Shown: positions 30,766 to 43,104 of the stretch, piece by piece
Numbering within the stretch: the stretch's first letter is position 1
Layout: the number at the start of each line of letters is the position of its first letter
Assembly (NCBI RefSeq): GCF_902806685.2
Contig: NC_048541.1
Location: 13,836,662-13,900,661 of the forward strand
Origin: Maniola hyperantus
Taxonomy: Eukaryota; Arthropoda; Insecta; Lepidoptera; Nymphalidae
Direction of reading: 5' to 3'
DNA length: 64,000 nucleotides
Position numbers and translations under genes: made by a program
The notes under the pieces: model-generated
The model's database searches: none
Told to the model about the DNA's origin: nothing
What the model saw: only the letters and a program-made list of their open reading frames with translations

Positions 30766-30906
30766 GTTTTTTTTTTATTCAGGTACAAGTCAGCCCTTGA
30801 CTGCAATCTCACCTGGTGGTGATTGATGATGCAATCTAAGATGGAATCGAACCCGGGACCTCCCATTAATAAGACCACAGTGCTTGCCACTGCGCCAGGG
30901 AGGTCG
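30766..30906 (-). mobile_element. SINE family F with internal deletion
   Basis: Minus strand: gacgacctccctggcgcagt, ggtcccgggttcgattcc, then straight to the 3' part agattgcatcatcaatcacc and caagggctgacttgtacctg with A-rich tail. Confidence 0.85.
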
Positions 30907-31380
30907 TCAAACTTGCAACTAAATCAAATTAAAAATACATTTCAAATGAACTTGTATAATAAATGTATAACATAATACACGTTTTGCCTAAAGCTTGTAT
31001 TATATTACAGGGTTTCCCATGTCGGCGATTTTTAAAGCTTAGTTCGTGTGTGCATTATTCAGAACACGGGGCAACGTAGTAAAGATATTCGTACTAAAAT
31101 CCATCCTACATTTTGTTAAGAAATAATGTTGGAATTTATTTAGCAAATATAACACGCAATTTAATTTTAGTTTAGCCTAGTACAGGTTTATATAGGTTTA
31201 AAAATAATAATTTGAGTATGCTCTACTTCCCATAATATTTTCAATGGTACCTACTCTACAAGTTTAGGTAGATCTGACTTCTATTTTTTCTTCTTGGAAT
31301 ACCTTTTTATTTATAAGGTAGATAAGTAAAAATAAATTATTGGTCTTTTGAGTCTAAGATTTAAATCTATTTATACAAAA
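30907..31380. other. No recognised gene or repeat
   Basis: AT-rich DNA. Confidence 0.45.
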
Positions 31381-31950
31381 CTAGCTGATCCTCGCGGCTT
31401 CGCCCGCGTAGATTTAGGATTTTAAAGATCCCGTATAGCCTGTGTCACTCAGGAAAAATGTAGCTTTCTACTGGTGAAAGAATTTTTAAAATCGGTGGTA
31501 ACCCCCCCCTAAGTGGGTTAAATGGGGGATGGAAGTTTGTATGAAAGTCCGTCATTTTTCAAGATATTTGCATGAAAATTGGTATTTGGGTTTTTGATCA
31601 CAATTGAAGAAATACGTGTTTCAGGATTTTTGAAAAATTTACCCATAAGGGTGGTAAAATAGGGGATGAAAGTTTGTATAGGACAGTTTTAATTATTGAT
31701 AGTATTAACTTGAAATTTGGAAAGTAGGTTTTTTCTTGAGGTTAGGTGTCGGTTAAGAAACGATTATGAGAAAATCCCCCCCCCCCCCCCCCCCCCCTAA
31801 AGGGATGAAATGGAGGTTGGAAGGTTATATGTGTTATTCGGTGCTGGTGCAGAGTGCGCGTCCTGATGTTATACCTAATGTTTGTTTCTGAATAAAAAAT
31901 GCCATTTGTTTCCTGTAGGCCACGCGGGTGAAGCCGCGGGCAGAAGCTAG
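31381..31950. mobile_element. Helitron-like element(s), CTAG ends on both sides
   Basis: Left end ctagctgatcctcgcggctt is a 3' terminus on the minus strand. Right end cgggtgaagccgcgggcaga then CTAG (31947-31950) is a 3' terminus on the plus strand. The body repeats gggatgaaagtttgtat-type text several times. Two oppositely oriented elements, or one with an inverted end; unresolved. Confidence 0.65.
31776..31797 (+). repeat. Homopolymer C run, 22 bases
   Basis: Uninterrupted C run inside the Helitron body where relatives have cccccct followed by aagggg. Expansion of a short C tract. Confidence 0.95.
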
Positions 31951-31955
31951 TAATC

Positions 31956-32145
31956 GTATAGATGAAAAGCTGACTAACTGATCTGTCAACGCATAGCTCA
32001 AACTTGTGTGTGGATCAGGCTGAAATATGGCATGCAGATACCTATTATGACGTAGACATTTTTGAAAATTCAACTAAAAAGGGGTAAAATAGGGGTTTGA
32101 GATTTGTGTAGTCCACGCGGGTGACGTTGCGGGCAAGCTAAGTAG
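31956..32145 (+). mobile_element. Helitron family B, degraded
   Basis: gaaaagctgactaactgatc, tatggcatgcagatacctat, tagtccacgcgggtgacgtt, ending gcaagctaag (CTAG mutated). Confidence 0.7.
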
Positions 32146-33061
32146 TATGAGTATACGTTTGGATCAATAATAAAAATGTTATGGACATATAATTATAAAT
32201 ATTATAATACGGATCATTTCCCCTGGCCTTACGATTTATATTATGTAAATAGATGTATCATTCCAAAAAATTATTGCGGACTGCAACTCGTTTTTGTGTA
32301 CATTTGATGTATAATGTCATACTTATTATGTACCTTCAAGATCTACCCACCTACTTGGTACAATTTTATTTTAGTTTCATATTAGTCCAGTAAATAGAGC
32401 ATTTAACCTCGCATTAAATTTCCGATCCAATTTCTTTTTTTTTTAGGTTACGGGTCACTTACTGACCATAAAATGACAAAATGCTGACAGATCCAGGTGG
32501 AGCTTCGATCACAATCTTGAGGGAAAGTTTTTGGCTGATATCTCGGAAACTATCCACTTTAGGGCAAAAGTTATTCAGATTATTATTTCGCTCAAAACAG
32601 TCTCCGTAACCTCGCTTCGCTAGTCACATTAAAAATGTATATTTGCGTGATAGGGAATGTAATTTACGTTGACATCTCTTTGTTATTCATGCAGTTGGAA
32701 ATGCAAATTGCAAAATATAATTACATAAAATGTCATCAGATTTACTGTAGTCGGGGATAATTTCATTTCATCGCTTTCTCTCTTTAGCACTGTTGAGGGT
32801 CGTGACCACGTTTCATTGATCGTAAGTAGAGGTTATTAATTTTGATAACTACTGGAAACCTATAATAGGCCCCTATTTCAAAACACAATATAATCTTACT
32901 TTTCGATGTAGCTAAACCTAACTCAGCAAACAAGATAATTTATTTATTTTCTTTACAGATAGGTAGAGCAAGTGATATTTAATTGCATAAAAAGCTATAA
33001 CTTCAAAAGTAAGAGGTAGAAATCAGCTCTCTAAAAAATAATAAAAAATGATAGACTTTTT
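32146..33061. other. No recognised gene or repeat
   Basis: Ordinary AT-rich DNA; no supported frame. Confidence 0.45.
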
Positions 33062-33104
33062 TAAATAAGAATAGCGAGCAAACGAGCAGGCGGTTCACCT
33101 GATG
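33062..33104 (-). mobile_element. LINE 3' UTR scrap (family of 23278)
   Basis: aatagcgagcaaacgagcag gcggttcacctgatg only. Confidence 0.6.
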
Positions 33105-33419
33105 TTGGTGAGACGTAAAATCTTATACTAAGCGTACTGATTATGCTTGAGAGCGTGACCTTTAATCCCTTTCATTACTCTAATATCAAAGCTTTTGTCA
33201 CGCGAAACAAAACATCCATTTGTATGAATAAAAATACACAAATATTTTAGCGTATTGTTGATTCAAAACACGTAAACCTGCCTGAACTCAAATAATTTGA
33301 TGAAATTTTACGTAATTAAATTCTACATTTTGCAACTTCATAAATTAATTTCAAAGTTGAATTCATTTCTATAGCTATACCATAAAACGTAACACACTAC
33401 ATTGTTTTCCTGAAAAAAC

Positions 33420-33550
33420 AAATTCCTGAAAGGCCGGCAACGCAATGGTGGTTCTTCTGGTACTGCAAATGTTCATGGGCGGCGGTAACCACTTAACATC
33501 AGGGGACCCGCCTGCTCGTTTGCTCGCTATCTCTATTAAAAAAATTAAAA
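33420..33550 (+). mobile_element. LINE 3' UTR (family of 23278), plus strand
   Basis: cctgaaaggccggcaacgca, gttcatgggcggcggtaacc, gacccgcctgctcgtttgct, cgct, then an A-rich end abutting Helitron A. Confidence 0.75.
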
Positions 33551-33871
33551 AAATGCATAAGTGTGTCTGTCTGTCTGCTAGCTTTTCACGGCCCAACAGT
33601 TTAACCGAGTTTGATAAAATTTGGTACAGAGTTAGCTAACAGCCCGGGGACCGACAATGGACATAGGCTATTTTTTATCCCGGAATATCAAAGTTTCCAT
33701 AGGATCCTTAAAGGACCAACCGTTCAACCGATTTGTATGAAATTCGGTACAGAGGTAGCTTGCGTCCCGGAAATTGACATAAGCAACTTCTTATCCCGGG
33801 AAATGAAATAGTTCCCACAGGATTTTTGGAAAACCTAAATCCTCGCGGACGAAGTCGTGGGCGTCATCTAG
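33551..33871 (+). mobile_element. Helitron family A with internal tandem duplication
   Basis: gtgtctgtctgtctgctagc, cacggcccaacagtttaacc, then the segment ggaccaaccgttcaaccgat … tcggtacagaggtagcttgc repeats the first half before the 3' end cgcggacgaagtcgtgg and CTAG (33868-33871). Confidence 0.75.
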
Positions 33872-34085
33872 TAACAAATAAACTACAACAAAATCGTTCA
33901 ATTTAATGCCATAAGTGAAAAAAAAGTATCAAATTTTTTTTAGGAAATTTCCCATCTCTATTATTTATGAAAGTTGAATTTTGAGCGATCATTCTTTTTA
34001 AGTGGTTCTGAAACAAAGGCCCATGCTTTGTTAGGGTAGTATCACGTTACATGCAAGATTACGAGTACGTATAATGTTTGGTATA

Positions 34086-34217
34086 GTATAAGTCCCGCAA
34101 ATTCCTAATGCGCTGATGGTATATTTTTATTTAAATATACGTTAAATGGCGTCATTTCGATGTTAATGAAATATAGTTTTTATTTACCAGCGCATTAGCA
34201 ATTTGCGGGACTTATAC
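34086..34217. mobile_element. MITE family O, copy 1, 132 bp
   Basis: GTATAAGTCCCGCAAATT and aatttgcgggacttatac are inverted, and atgcgctg / cagcgcat pair just inside. Copy 2 at 45508-45675. Confidence 0.85.
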
Positions 34218-34306
34218 AAACGAATAATATTTTATACCTATTTATTGGTAGAGTCCTAAATGTTAGAAAAAAACTTTTCTCTTTACAATTATTGTTTTAT
34301 TTAGAA

Positions 34307-34539
34307 CTAGATAATGCCCGCGACTTCGTCCGCGTGGGTTTAGGTTTTTAAAAATCCCGTGGGAACTCTTTGATTTTCCGGGATAAAAAGTAGCCTATGT
34401 CCTTCCCCGGGATGGAAGCTATCGCTATACCAAATTTTGTCAAAATCGGTTGAACGGATGGGCCGTAAAAAGCTAGCAGACAGACAGACGGACAGACAGA
34501 CAGACAGACACACTTTCGCATTTATAATATTGGTATGGA
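34307..34539 (-). mobile_element. Helitron family A, full copy
   Basis: CTAG, hairpin gcgacttcgtccgcg, tttaaaaatcccgtgggaac, ttccccgggatggaagctat, a (GACA)n run at 34480-34509 and TCCATACCAATATTATAAAT at the 5' end. Confidence 0.88.
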
Positions 34540-35261
34540 TAAAGGTCCGTAAATTTCGCTTTTGTTACAATTTTGTATTTGAGCAGCGAAGCTCATATTA
34601 CGAATTATTCCCGTTACTCATTCATGCATACAAATATACCTTTTAAAAGAGTATATTATAATATTCAGGATTATAAAAACGAAATAAACATTTTGGTCTG
34701 TACGGTAGGTACTTATTTAAATATATTCTCTTCAGCGAAGGTTTTTAATAATTCCGGGCTTAAATTCATTGTAACAGCTCGTTGGAGGTTATAGGCAGAG
34801 AGCTGGTGAATGATTTGTTTATAGCGTTCATAATTCTTTCATGAATAATTTCTTATAATAATAACTGCGACCCGACTCCGTTTCCCGAGGGTTATGATTT
34901 TTTCTGACATAATTTGCAATTATCATCATACCAGCTTATTTTTGCAAAATGTTTATAAAGGAGAATGACAGATACTGACCCAATAATTTACACACAATAT
35001 AAATTAATGATAATTATTCTAGTAATAAATAACCACTTAAAAATTAAAAATTGTTTTTTTAAACTTGCGGATGTTTTTATTAGTTTCACAGTATTATGAG
35101 TAAATTGCATAAAACCTCATTAATTGTGACTTAAACTTAGATTTAATGAAAAACCACAAGTTCTAGAGGTGTTAAATCCTATGTTTAGTTATCAGTGATG
35201 AAACGGAAACAAAATGCTGCATAAAGCATACGTGTAAATGACTATTATATAATAAAATGTG
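34540..35261. other. No recognised gene or repeat
   Basis: AT-rich DNA. Confidence 0.45.
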
Positions 35262-35465
35262 TTACGGTTCTATACAAATTCTGTCATTGTCCTTTCTCAT
35301 ACACCCACTTCCCGCTACCTTCTTAAGGTCGTCATTCCAGCGGGTTGGAGGTCGTCCCACAATGCGCTTGTCGGTACGCGGTCTCCACTTCAGAACACGT
35401 CTGCCCCAGCGGCCATCGGTTCTGCGGCAGAGGTGGCCTGCCCACTGCCACTTATTAAATTTAGG
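35262..35465 (-). mobile_element. RTE-like LINE C-terminal fragment, second subfamily
   Basis: Minus strand: WQWAGHLCRRTDGRWGRRVL, KWRPRTDKRIVGRPPTRWND, DLKKVAGS. This differs from the 10976 subfamily in wording but has the same layout. The frame is intact over about 55 codons, without the QQW terminus. Confidence 0.8.
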
Positions 35466-35797
35466 GTTACAGAAACAATATACCTACAAACTATTATATT
35501 TATTATAAACTATTTTCTTGAATAAATAATTTATTCATTCATTCATAAAAGCTGGAGCTGATATTGCAGGTGGAGCAAGAGATCTACGTTCAGTAGTTGG
35601 GCGTCTATCGGTTGACGAAGACTGCAACGACTAAATGAATGAACGTGCCAGAATATGTTATTGGAAATCAGATTTTATTGAAACAATGAACATAATAGTC
35701 CACTGGCTCTTATACCACGGGTCGCAGGTGCAAACTTGCCGAAACGAGCAAATTAAACGTAATGTGGACCCCACGCGTACAATTTTTTATATAAATA

Positions 35798-36378
35798 GCA
35801 AATTTCAGTGAATATTGAAATAAAAAGTACTTAAAAAAGGCTAAAGGTTTCATATTAACGTGATATTTTAAGGTTAATGTGGTTTTTGGGGTGCAAATAT
35901 AGGGCGAGGTTACACATATATAATTATTATAACTTTTGTTAGTTATTCTATATTTTTACAACATTAAAATAATTACTATTTATATAATTAGCAAATTTCA
36001 GTGAATATTGAAATAAAAAGTACTTAAAAAAGGCTAAGGGTTTCATATTAACGTGATATTTTAAGGTTAATGTGGTTTTTGGGGTGCAAATATAGGGCGA
36101 GGTTACACATATATAATTATTATAACTTTTGTTAGTTATTCTATATTTTTACAACATTAAAATAATTACTATTTATATAATTAGCAAATTTCAGTGAATA
36201 TTGAAATAAAAAGTACTTAAAAAAGACACTTAAAAAAGGCTAAGGGTTTCATATTAACGTGATATTTTAAGGTTAATGTGGTTTTTGGGGTGCAAATATA
36301 GGGCGAGGTTACACCATACATAATTATTATAATTTTTGTTAGATATTCTATATTTTACAACATTAAAATAATAATGAT
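35798..36378. repeat. Tandem repeat, 193-bp unit, three copies
   Basis: gcaaatttcagtgaatattg starts units at 35798, 35991 and 36184 (spacing 193 both times). Units 1 and 2 are nearly identical. Unit 3 has a short internal duplication (aaaaaagacacttaaaaaag). Each unit includes gtggtttttggggtgcaaat and gggcgaggttacac. Non-coding. Confidence 0.95.
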
Positions 36379-36592
36379 TAAATATGTATGTTTAAGCAGA
36401 GCTCGTTCCACTCATATTCAAATCGAGTTTTCCCTTCTGGGCCTGCAGGTATGTTTTTAAGTTAAGTAACGTAATAATTATACGTTGGTGTGGATGCCTC
36501 CGGAGGTCAGTGTTGACGTATTAGCAGATTATTGATAGGCGACATGATAATTTTATATTCTGTTCGTCCTGCTTAAATAAACAAGCACCTTA

Positions 36593-36721
36593 CAGCCGCA
36601 CTCAGAGTCGCTAATCGTTACTTAAGATTGAGTTAAAACGAGACAGATTTATGTGAGAGATATAGCTCTGTCTCGTTTTAACTAAACTTAAGTACCGATT
36701 AAGCGACTCTGAGTACGGCTG
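36593..36721. mobile_element. Palindromic MITE, PIF/Harbinger-like, TTA target duplication
   Basis: cagccgcactcagagtcgct and agcgactctgagtacggctg are inverted. Pairing continues through acttaag / cttaagt and aaaacgagacaga / tctgtctcgtttt. Flanked by TTA at 36590-36592 and 36722-36724. Confidence 0.88.
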
Positions 36722-36908
36722 TTAGTATTTAATCTAATATGGATAGCTACAATCAAAATTTAGTGGATAAGCTTACTGTAGTATGGACTTGGAATCGCAA
36801 GAATATGCTACAGGTTCATTAAATAGTATGAAAACCAATCAAGTTTTTTTTTTTGGTCTGCGATAATATCACGCTTGTCATTTCAATATCATGGATTTAG
36901 TAAGTTAT

Positions 36909-37135
36909 AATTGTAGTATGCCACAGGTCGAGATGGCAATCGAGGTAGGGACGTCCCTGTGCGGGATAGCGTAGGTGATGTGCGGGTGTGCAGAGTGTCA
37001 CCCGCCTCATACCCTGCTGCGCGATTGCGGGAGAATGACAGCTACAATGTCACGATCGCAATCATCTCTAATTGGTGCTCATCTAAAAGTGGGCCCTACA
37101 GTTTGCTTGATTGACTGTCGCGTTCTATAGCTATG
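36909..37135. mobile_element. MITE family M, copy with inserted sequence
   Basis: Left agtatgccacaggtcgagat and right ttgactgtcgcgttctatag. Extra DNA (gggagaatgacagctacaat…) near the right end. Confidence 0.65.
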
Positions 37136-38127
37136 TTCTAAATATCTAAAGGAAGTTGCCCATTTTCTTAGGACCTTTGGGCCCCCCCGATATAATTGTT
37201 ATGTCACCATGGTTTTAATTTTATTTTGTAGACAAATAATTACCTTATTATATTCTGTAAACGATTTCCATTTATTCACCCTGGTTATAAAGAAATCTTA
37301 TTTAATTTTTATTTTTATGTTGCTGATATTTAATTAATATTTCTTCAAAATAAATGGTTGTTTATGATTCTAACTGTAATTGTGGATATTTTCAATGATA
37401 GGGTGAAGGAAAAGTCGTAATAAAACATATTATAATCGTAATTAACACATTAAAAAAAAAGTTTTGACACGCCCACAAAAGAGGGTCCGTTCACGGGCGA
37501 TCTCCTTTAAAACTTTTTTTAAAAACACTAACCGCTTCATTCACACAATATAGAAAGGTAGCTTATCGCTACACCTCAATTTCGCCATTCCATTTTCGTT
37601 GACAACATAAATCATCAGAAAATACGAAAAGGCAGGCTATCCTTCAAACATTAAGAAATTAAGCCACTCAAAACTCCCTAAAGAACAGCCTCAATCATAA
37701 GCTTAGAATCATACTACATCATGTTAATTACCCAAAATTAAATATAAGTAATTAACCGCTTGAAAGTAATAAGGCTTAATAATATTTCGGCCATAATTCC
37801 GGCCGTAAAATGGGTCATCTCTAGATATACCATTTGTTATCGAGTTTGCGTATACCTACCTACTCTAGAGGGCTTCAAAATATAACTAAATACTCGTAAG
37901 ATCCAAAAATATCTATCTACTTAATATATTATTATGCTTTTGTTGTTGACGTACTATTTTACTATTAATATATTTTCCGTGATTTCTTACTATTATCATC
38001 TTTCGATATCCTCATCGGGTGATATCTATCATTAAAAAAACCGACTGAATTGAGAATCACCTCCTTTTTGGAAAACGGTTAAAAGAAGGGAATAAGCAAC
38101 TTCTAGGCAGGCCCGTTGAACTTTTTT
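37136..38127. other. No recognised gene or repeat
   Basis: AT-rich DNA. A scrap of another common repeat (aaaccgactgaattgagaat, cacctcctttttgg) at 38038-38090. Confidence 0.45.
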
Positions 38128-38215
38128 TTAAATAAAAATAGCGAGAAAACGAGCAGGCGCCAGCAACATTTGCAGCACCTGAGTAACTGCCGATTTCAGG
38201 AATTTGTTGGTCGGC
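38128..38215 (-). mobile_element. LINE 3' UTR scrap (family of 23278)
   Basis: aatagcgagaaaacgagcag then aacatttgcagcacctgagt and caggaatttgttggtc, with deletions. Confidence 0.6.
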
Positions 38216-38794
38216 CCCCACTGCTGGATGTGATTGCAGTCAGTGTTGCAGTAAAACGGGAGCTTTTAACAAAATACTTTTGAATACATTTTATAATTTG
38301 ATACTATCTTTATCACATGATTTCACTCAGCAGCTTTTATTTGAAAAGCGTCGCCCAAGGGCTCGGAAATTTCGTCCGATTTTAACGGAGATTCGAGATT
38401 CGTGTCCCTTTGTTCAGACCCCTTACAAAGTAATAAAATAAATTACTTCGAGGACAGAATTGAGAATGATTGATAAATATGGCCACCCTAAAAGCGGGCA
38501 TTAATGTTTAATATGTATTTCAGCCGCAATCTATTTCCAAAGGGATGGTCGTTGAGGAAAATTTTGATTATGTTACCTGAAAATGGCCCTTTGGTGGATG
38601 TGGAAATTGGGTTAAGTTGACGACCCCTAATAGTACATTAGTAAGACTACATGTCTTGTAAATAAATGACTGGTTTGATTCCAAAATCTATTTCAAATTG
38701 GTTCAGAACTAAAAATAGCGCACTTTGAAAAGACAGGGGAAATTAATTAATGATCTTATTATAATTATTACATAATTATTTTGCTTTTTGTATA
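38216..38794. other. Single-copy-looking DNA
   Basis: 38330-38640 is of balanced composition and non-repetitive (ggctcggaaatttcgtccga, atggccaccctaaaagcggg). No open frame with splice sites. Could be conserved non-coding. Confidence 0.3.
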
Positions 38795-39023
38795 TCTAAA
38801 TATATAAAAGGAAAAGGTGACTGACTGACTGACTGATCTATCACCGCATAACCCAAACTACTGGACGGATCGGGCTGAAATTTGGCATGCAGATAGCTTT
38901 TATGACGTAGACTCAGTTAGTGTATACTAAGAAAGGATTTTTGTAAATTCGTCCTCTAGGGGGGTGAAACATGGGTTTGAAATTTGTGTGGTCCACGCGA
39001 ACGAAGTCGCGAGCAAAAGCTAG
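38795..39023 (+). mobile_element. Helitron family B, full copy
   Basis: TCTAAATATATAAAAGGAAA start, gactgactgactgactgatc, ctgaaatttggcatgcagat, cacgcgaacgaagtcgcg hairpin, CTAG then T. Confidence 0.85.
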
Positions 39024-39594
39024 TTATAACTAAAAGTTAATACTGTGACTAATGAGGTCTTCAACAACATTTATTGTCATAATAATTGTGATAGTTACCT
39101 TAGTCAAAATAGATTGTTGCAACTCTTTGTATTCCTTCTAGACTGATTCTAGTAAGTATTTTTCAAATCAATCAATATTTTTCTGATTCAAATTAATTAA
39201 CGCTCTAACACCATAAGTTAACAAGACCCATAACATAACATAACGTTGTTTATATTTTGATTATGTTTTTTTTTTATTTTTTAAACGAAAAGAGCCAATT
39301 TATCCTTTTGGAAATAGTAAAAATAACATAAGTTGTCAGCTTACAATAATAGGGAAAAATAATATTACAAAGTAGCTACTTACGTGTGTTTACAGGGAAA
39401 ATATAATATCACTAAATATTACCACTTCCAGCTCGGTAAATGTGTTCATTCCCAACCAACAAGGGCTTGGCTAACGTACGGGCACTTACCAAGTTTTACT
39501 TCTTGCCTATTATGTGCTAGTGACGTAACAGACTGCGTAAAGTCTGAGAGACGGTAGCAAGATAAAATGGTAAAGAAAATAGCAATATTTATAC

Positions 39595-39775
39595 AGGGTG
39601 TAACCAGAACGCTCGCAAAAACGAAGACAGGTGATAGTTCCGATGATCACTGATATGATACCACAAAAAAACACGATAAAAACGCGAAAAAAAAATTCAA
39701 TAGGCCACTCGGAGTCAATGCCGCGGCATAAGTGAGGCATTGACCCGAGTTTAGTACGCTATACGAACGTTACTT
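39595..39775 (+). repeat. Dispersed repeat family E, copy 1
   Basis: tacagggtgtaaccagaacg, caaaaacgaagacaggtga, cactcggagtcaatgccgcg, attgacccgagttt and acgctat. Copy 2 at 63723-63960 has the same order with a longer middle. Class unknown. Confidence 0.7.
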
Positions 39776-40787
39776 CTATCCAAAATAACTTCATGGACTA
39801 TTTATTTATTTACTCTCAAGCCGCACCAATAGAAGTTTTACTTCAAAAATAAGCTATCTTGAGACATACGAAAGAAATGAATCTTACTCGAACTTTTACT
39901 CAATTACTCATATTGTGGACAAAGAGATATAAGAGAACGAGAAAATGTTCTTTTTGTTGTAATCTCGCTTAAATTCGTTTCGCTTTTTGAAAGCAAATGT
40001 TTTAATACCAAAGTTACGTTAAGATAATCTTCGCTTCAAAACTCAATGCTAGACCCAAACAACAAATCGATGGTTGCCATTATGTTGTGGTTCCCAACAC
40101 ATCTACTATTATTTTTCAAAAGTTTTGTAAGAGCATATAACTTGTAGAACTTGAACAATGCCACTTTTTAATACTAAATTTTTAGTTATTTCAACAATTG
40201 GGATGATGACTAAGTCAAAAATAAATTATTCCTTAAAAGTTACTAAATAAAGGGTCTTCCAATTCAGGTTCATCCTTTCCAAGTTCGTAAAATCCACGTC
40301 CGCTGTTAGTTTTAAGTTTGTTATCCATTTTAAATTATCGATTTACCAAAGTTACGTCAAAATTAATGTAAAATGTCGTCACAACTGTGAATATCATACA
40401 AGCTCCCTTACTTAGCGAGCGTTTTGACGTTTGATAAAAAGTCGCTGATTTGACTAGTAGTCATCATCCATTATTTTATTCATCTCCGTTTTTTCGTCCA
40501 TCTCTTAAACTAATACAATATATAGGTTATATAAACAGGTAATGGCCTGTACTCAAGAAATATCCTTTGAACATGTAATGGCTGTAATATAAACGGCCCA
40601 GGGAGAATATTTTTTCAGTTACGGGCGGAAACAAAAAATAGTTCCGAGAGGCGCTGTCGTTTACAGAGTGGAGAAAATAACGAACTTTTTGCTAACGTAT
40701 TCACTCTGCGTCAATATTGCGCCAATTTTTCACGAAAGGTGAGTTATTTCGAACCGATACAAACTCCTTGTAATATTACTATCTACC
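39776..40787. other. No recognised gene or repeat
   Basis: AT-rich DNA. No exon signature. Confidence 0.45.
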
Positions 40788-40963
40788 CATATTATAAATG
40801 TGAAGGTTTGTTTGTTTGTTGCTTTGTCCTTTTCATGGATATAGTTAAAGACCTGGGGAGTGATATATTAAGTATGTTACTTTTATCCCGGAAAATCAAA
40901 AAGTCCCGACGAGATTAAAAAAAAATCCATTCCAAAAGGACAAAGTCACAGGCATCAGCTAGT
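40788..40963 (+). mobile_element. Helitron family A2, diverged
   Basis: cccatattataaatgtgaag, gtttgtttgtttgttgcttt, gacctggggagtgatat, tatcccggaaaatcaaaaag, caggcatcagCTAG then T. Confidence 0.75.
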
Positions 40964-41017
40964 CAATTATAAAATTGATTTACCGCCCTTGAGTAGAATG
41001 TCGTTTGCACATAAAAC

Positions 41018-41162
41018 TATAGTCCGCGACAGGTCGAGATGGCAATCGGGGTATGAGGCGGGGGAACGCCCCGCACACCCGCACGTCACCAACACTCCCC
41101 CGCACCGGGATAGCGCGGGGGCTGTGCGGGTGTGCTGGGATTTCGACCTGTCGCGTACTAGG
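41018..41162. mobile_element. MITE family M, full copy, best preserved
   Basis: TATAGTCCGCGACAGGTCGA left and tcgacctgtcgcgtacta right. cccgcacacccgcacgtcac pairs with gctgtgcgggtgtgctggg. GC-rich. Confidence 0.85.
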
Positions 41163-41793
41163 TATATATTATAGGTATATTAGCTACATTTTCATTTACA
41201 AGAGCTTGCATTTATAAATCTTTTTATTTAAAAAGAATAATATTTGTGAGTTTAAATTACGTACATTGTCGTTAAGGTTCTTCAAAGATCAATTACACAA
41301 AATATAACGTCGTTTCTTTAAACAATTTCTAAAGAAAAATTAAAAATTTAACTCTAAAATTTTTAACGTTAAAAATGTTACAATTAAAATAAATGACCGT
41401 TCCTTTACCCTTCATAAAGATGCGTCTACACTCAAATTAAATTTCTCAACTGAAATAAAACATCCAACACAAACAAAAAGCTTTATCACAAACAATAATA
41501 TAATTTTTGTAGTTATGTTTTACAACTCACAGCTTAATACTCATACCTTTTATAAAATCTAGCATTATACAATTTGGACGAGATCAGTTAACTGTCTAGA
41601 CGAGTTTAAATTGCTAACCGTGAAATATACCTCAATATCATACTAACAACGTTATTCTAAAGTTCAGTACACTTTATTAGATTTAGTTATATTATTACCT
41701 TTGTAAAAATTATAAATCTAAATTTTCAGTTCATACAAACTACTTCGAATACATTTTTCTGCTTCTGTAATGATAATTACTATATATAACTAA
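41163..41793. other. No recognised gene or repeat
   Basis: Very AT-rich DNA. Confidence 0.45.
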
Positions 41794-41986
41794 CTAGACT
41801 ACGAAAATCGTAAATCCCTATTTTACCCCTTTAAGGGTAGAATTTTCAAAAATCCTTTCTTTGCGGATGTCAACGTCTTAACGGCAATCTGCATGCCAAA
41901 TTTTAGCCCAATCCGTCCACTAGTTTGAGCTGCGCGTTGATAGATCAGTCAACCAGTCAGTCACCTTTTCATTTTATATATATAGA
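41794..41986 (-). mobile_element. Helitron family B, 3' hairpin lost
   Basis: ctagactacgaaaatcgtaa (hairpin deleted), ccctttaagggtagaatttt, gcatgccaaattttagccca, and TCTATATATATAAAATG on the minus strand. Confidence 0.75.
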
Positions 41987-42907
41987 TTAATAAATTAAAT
42001 AAAATCCCCTCTTTTCACCTAACACCAGTACAGACAAGCGAGCTGATTTAATTACCTATTACTGCTACCGTAACACCAGCCTGTCCGCACACGATTTGTT
42101 TGTGAGTAACGGTAGGTAGGGCAGAGGAACGGTTAGGTACGTAAGCAACATCAAATCTTCTAGCTAGCATATAAATGAGAACTTAAGGGACGCTAGAGCA
42201 GCAGTGCCAGTAGCCTTGCCATTACGTTGGCACTTGCTGGCGACAATAAATTGGCGGGACGTATAGTGACTTCATATAATAATATTTAGTCATCTGTGAT
42301 AATGTAAACTGTCATAGTGTAATAAAAGTTCTTCAGAAAAGCTTTAAAAACAGTATTCGCGCGTAAAAGTTTTTATTCATTTTTAACTTTTTCAGCTTAA
42401 AGTTTTAGCCTTGGCTAATTAGATTGCTATTCAAACATCTCTTTTGGAAAACGAAAAAGTAAAAACAACCTCGCGACATCCCTATCAAAACCATGTTACA
42501 GCGTACACACGCAAACTTTCACGGACGAGGCGAGGCGCCGCGAAGCGCAGTCGTTTTTCCAACTTGTAATTATTTCGCTTTACATTACTCCCCACCCAAA
42601 GACAAACTTTATCTAGAGCCAAAATAAAGAGTCAATGCATCGCAATCACAGTTTTTGTACTTAACTTAAATGAGTTTGGGAGTTTATTCCGAAGCGCCCC
42701 ACATTTGAAAGTACGGGCGATGCAAACAAATTGGGTTCCATTTCACAAAACATTTCGCTGGAAAACACCGTTGATATTTTTAACAAGTTATTGCCGTGAC
42801 TCGGTTGGCGTGGCTTAAAGTTAATTTATACTGACAGTGAAGAATCGTACGATTTTGTGGTATTTAGATATCAGAAAAGTAGGGGTTTTGTACACTACTG
42901 AAATGTG
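41987..42907. other. Single-copy-looking DNA
   Basis: 42480-42800 has balanced composition (gaggcgaggcgccgcgaagc; gaagcgccccacatttgaaa). No frame with splice sites. Possible conserved non-coding DNA. Confidence 0.3.
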
Positions 42908-43086
42908 GTCACCGCTTAGTGGGTAAGACCGGCCTTCTTTTCGGGAGGTCCGGGTTTCAATCTCGGGCACCTCTAACTTTCAGAATTATGTGCATTTTAA
43001 ACAACAAAATATTACTTGCTTTAATGGACGATGGTGAAGAGAACCGTGCTCAGTAGTAAACCGACAATGGGTTGATGATGATGATG
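42908..43086 (+). mobile_element. SINE family G with internal deletion
   Basis: Head gtggtcaccgcttagtgggt, decayed B-box ggtttcaatctcgggcac, ttacttgctttaatgg, then the 3' end gaaccgtgctcagtagtaaa and (GAT)n. Confidence 0.75.
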
Positions 43087-43104
43087 GCTGACTTTACTAA
43101 TAAT

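Noticed and set aside
35257..35525. Plus-strand frames of 83-88 codons
   Set aside because: Shadow of the RTE-like C-terminal sequence on the minus strand.
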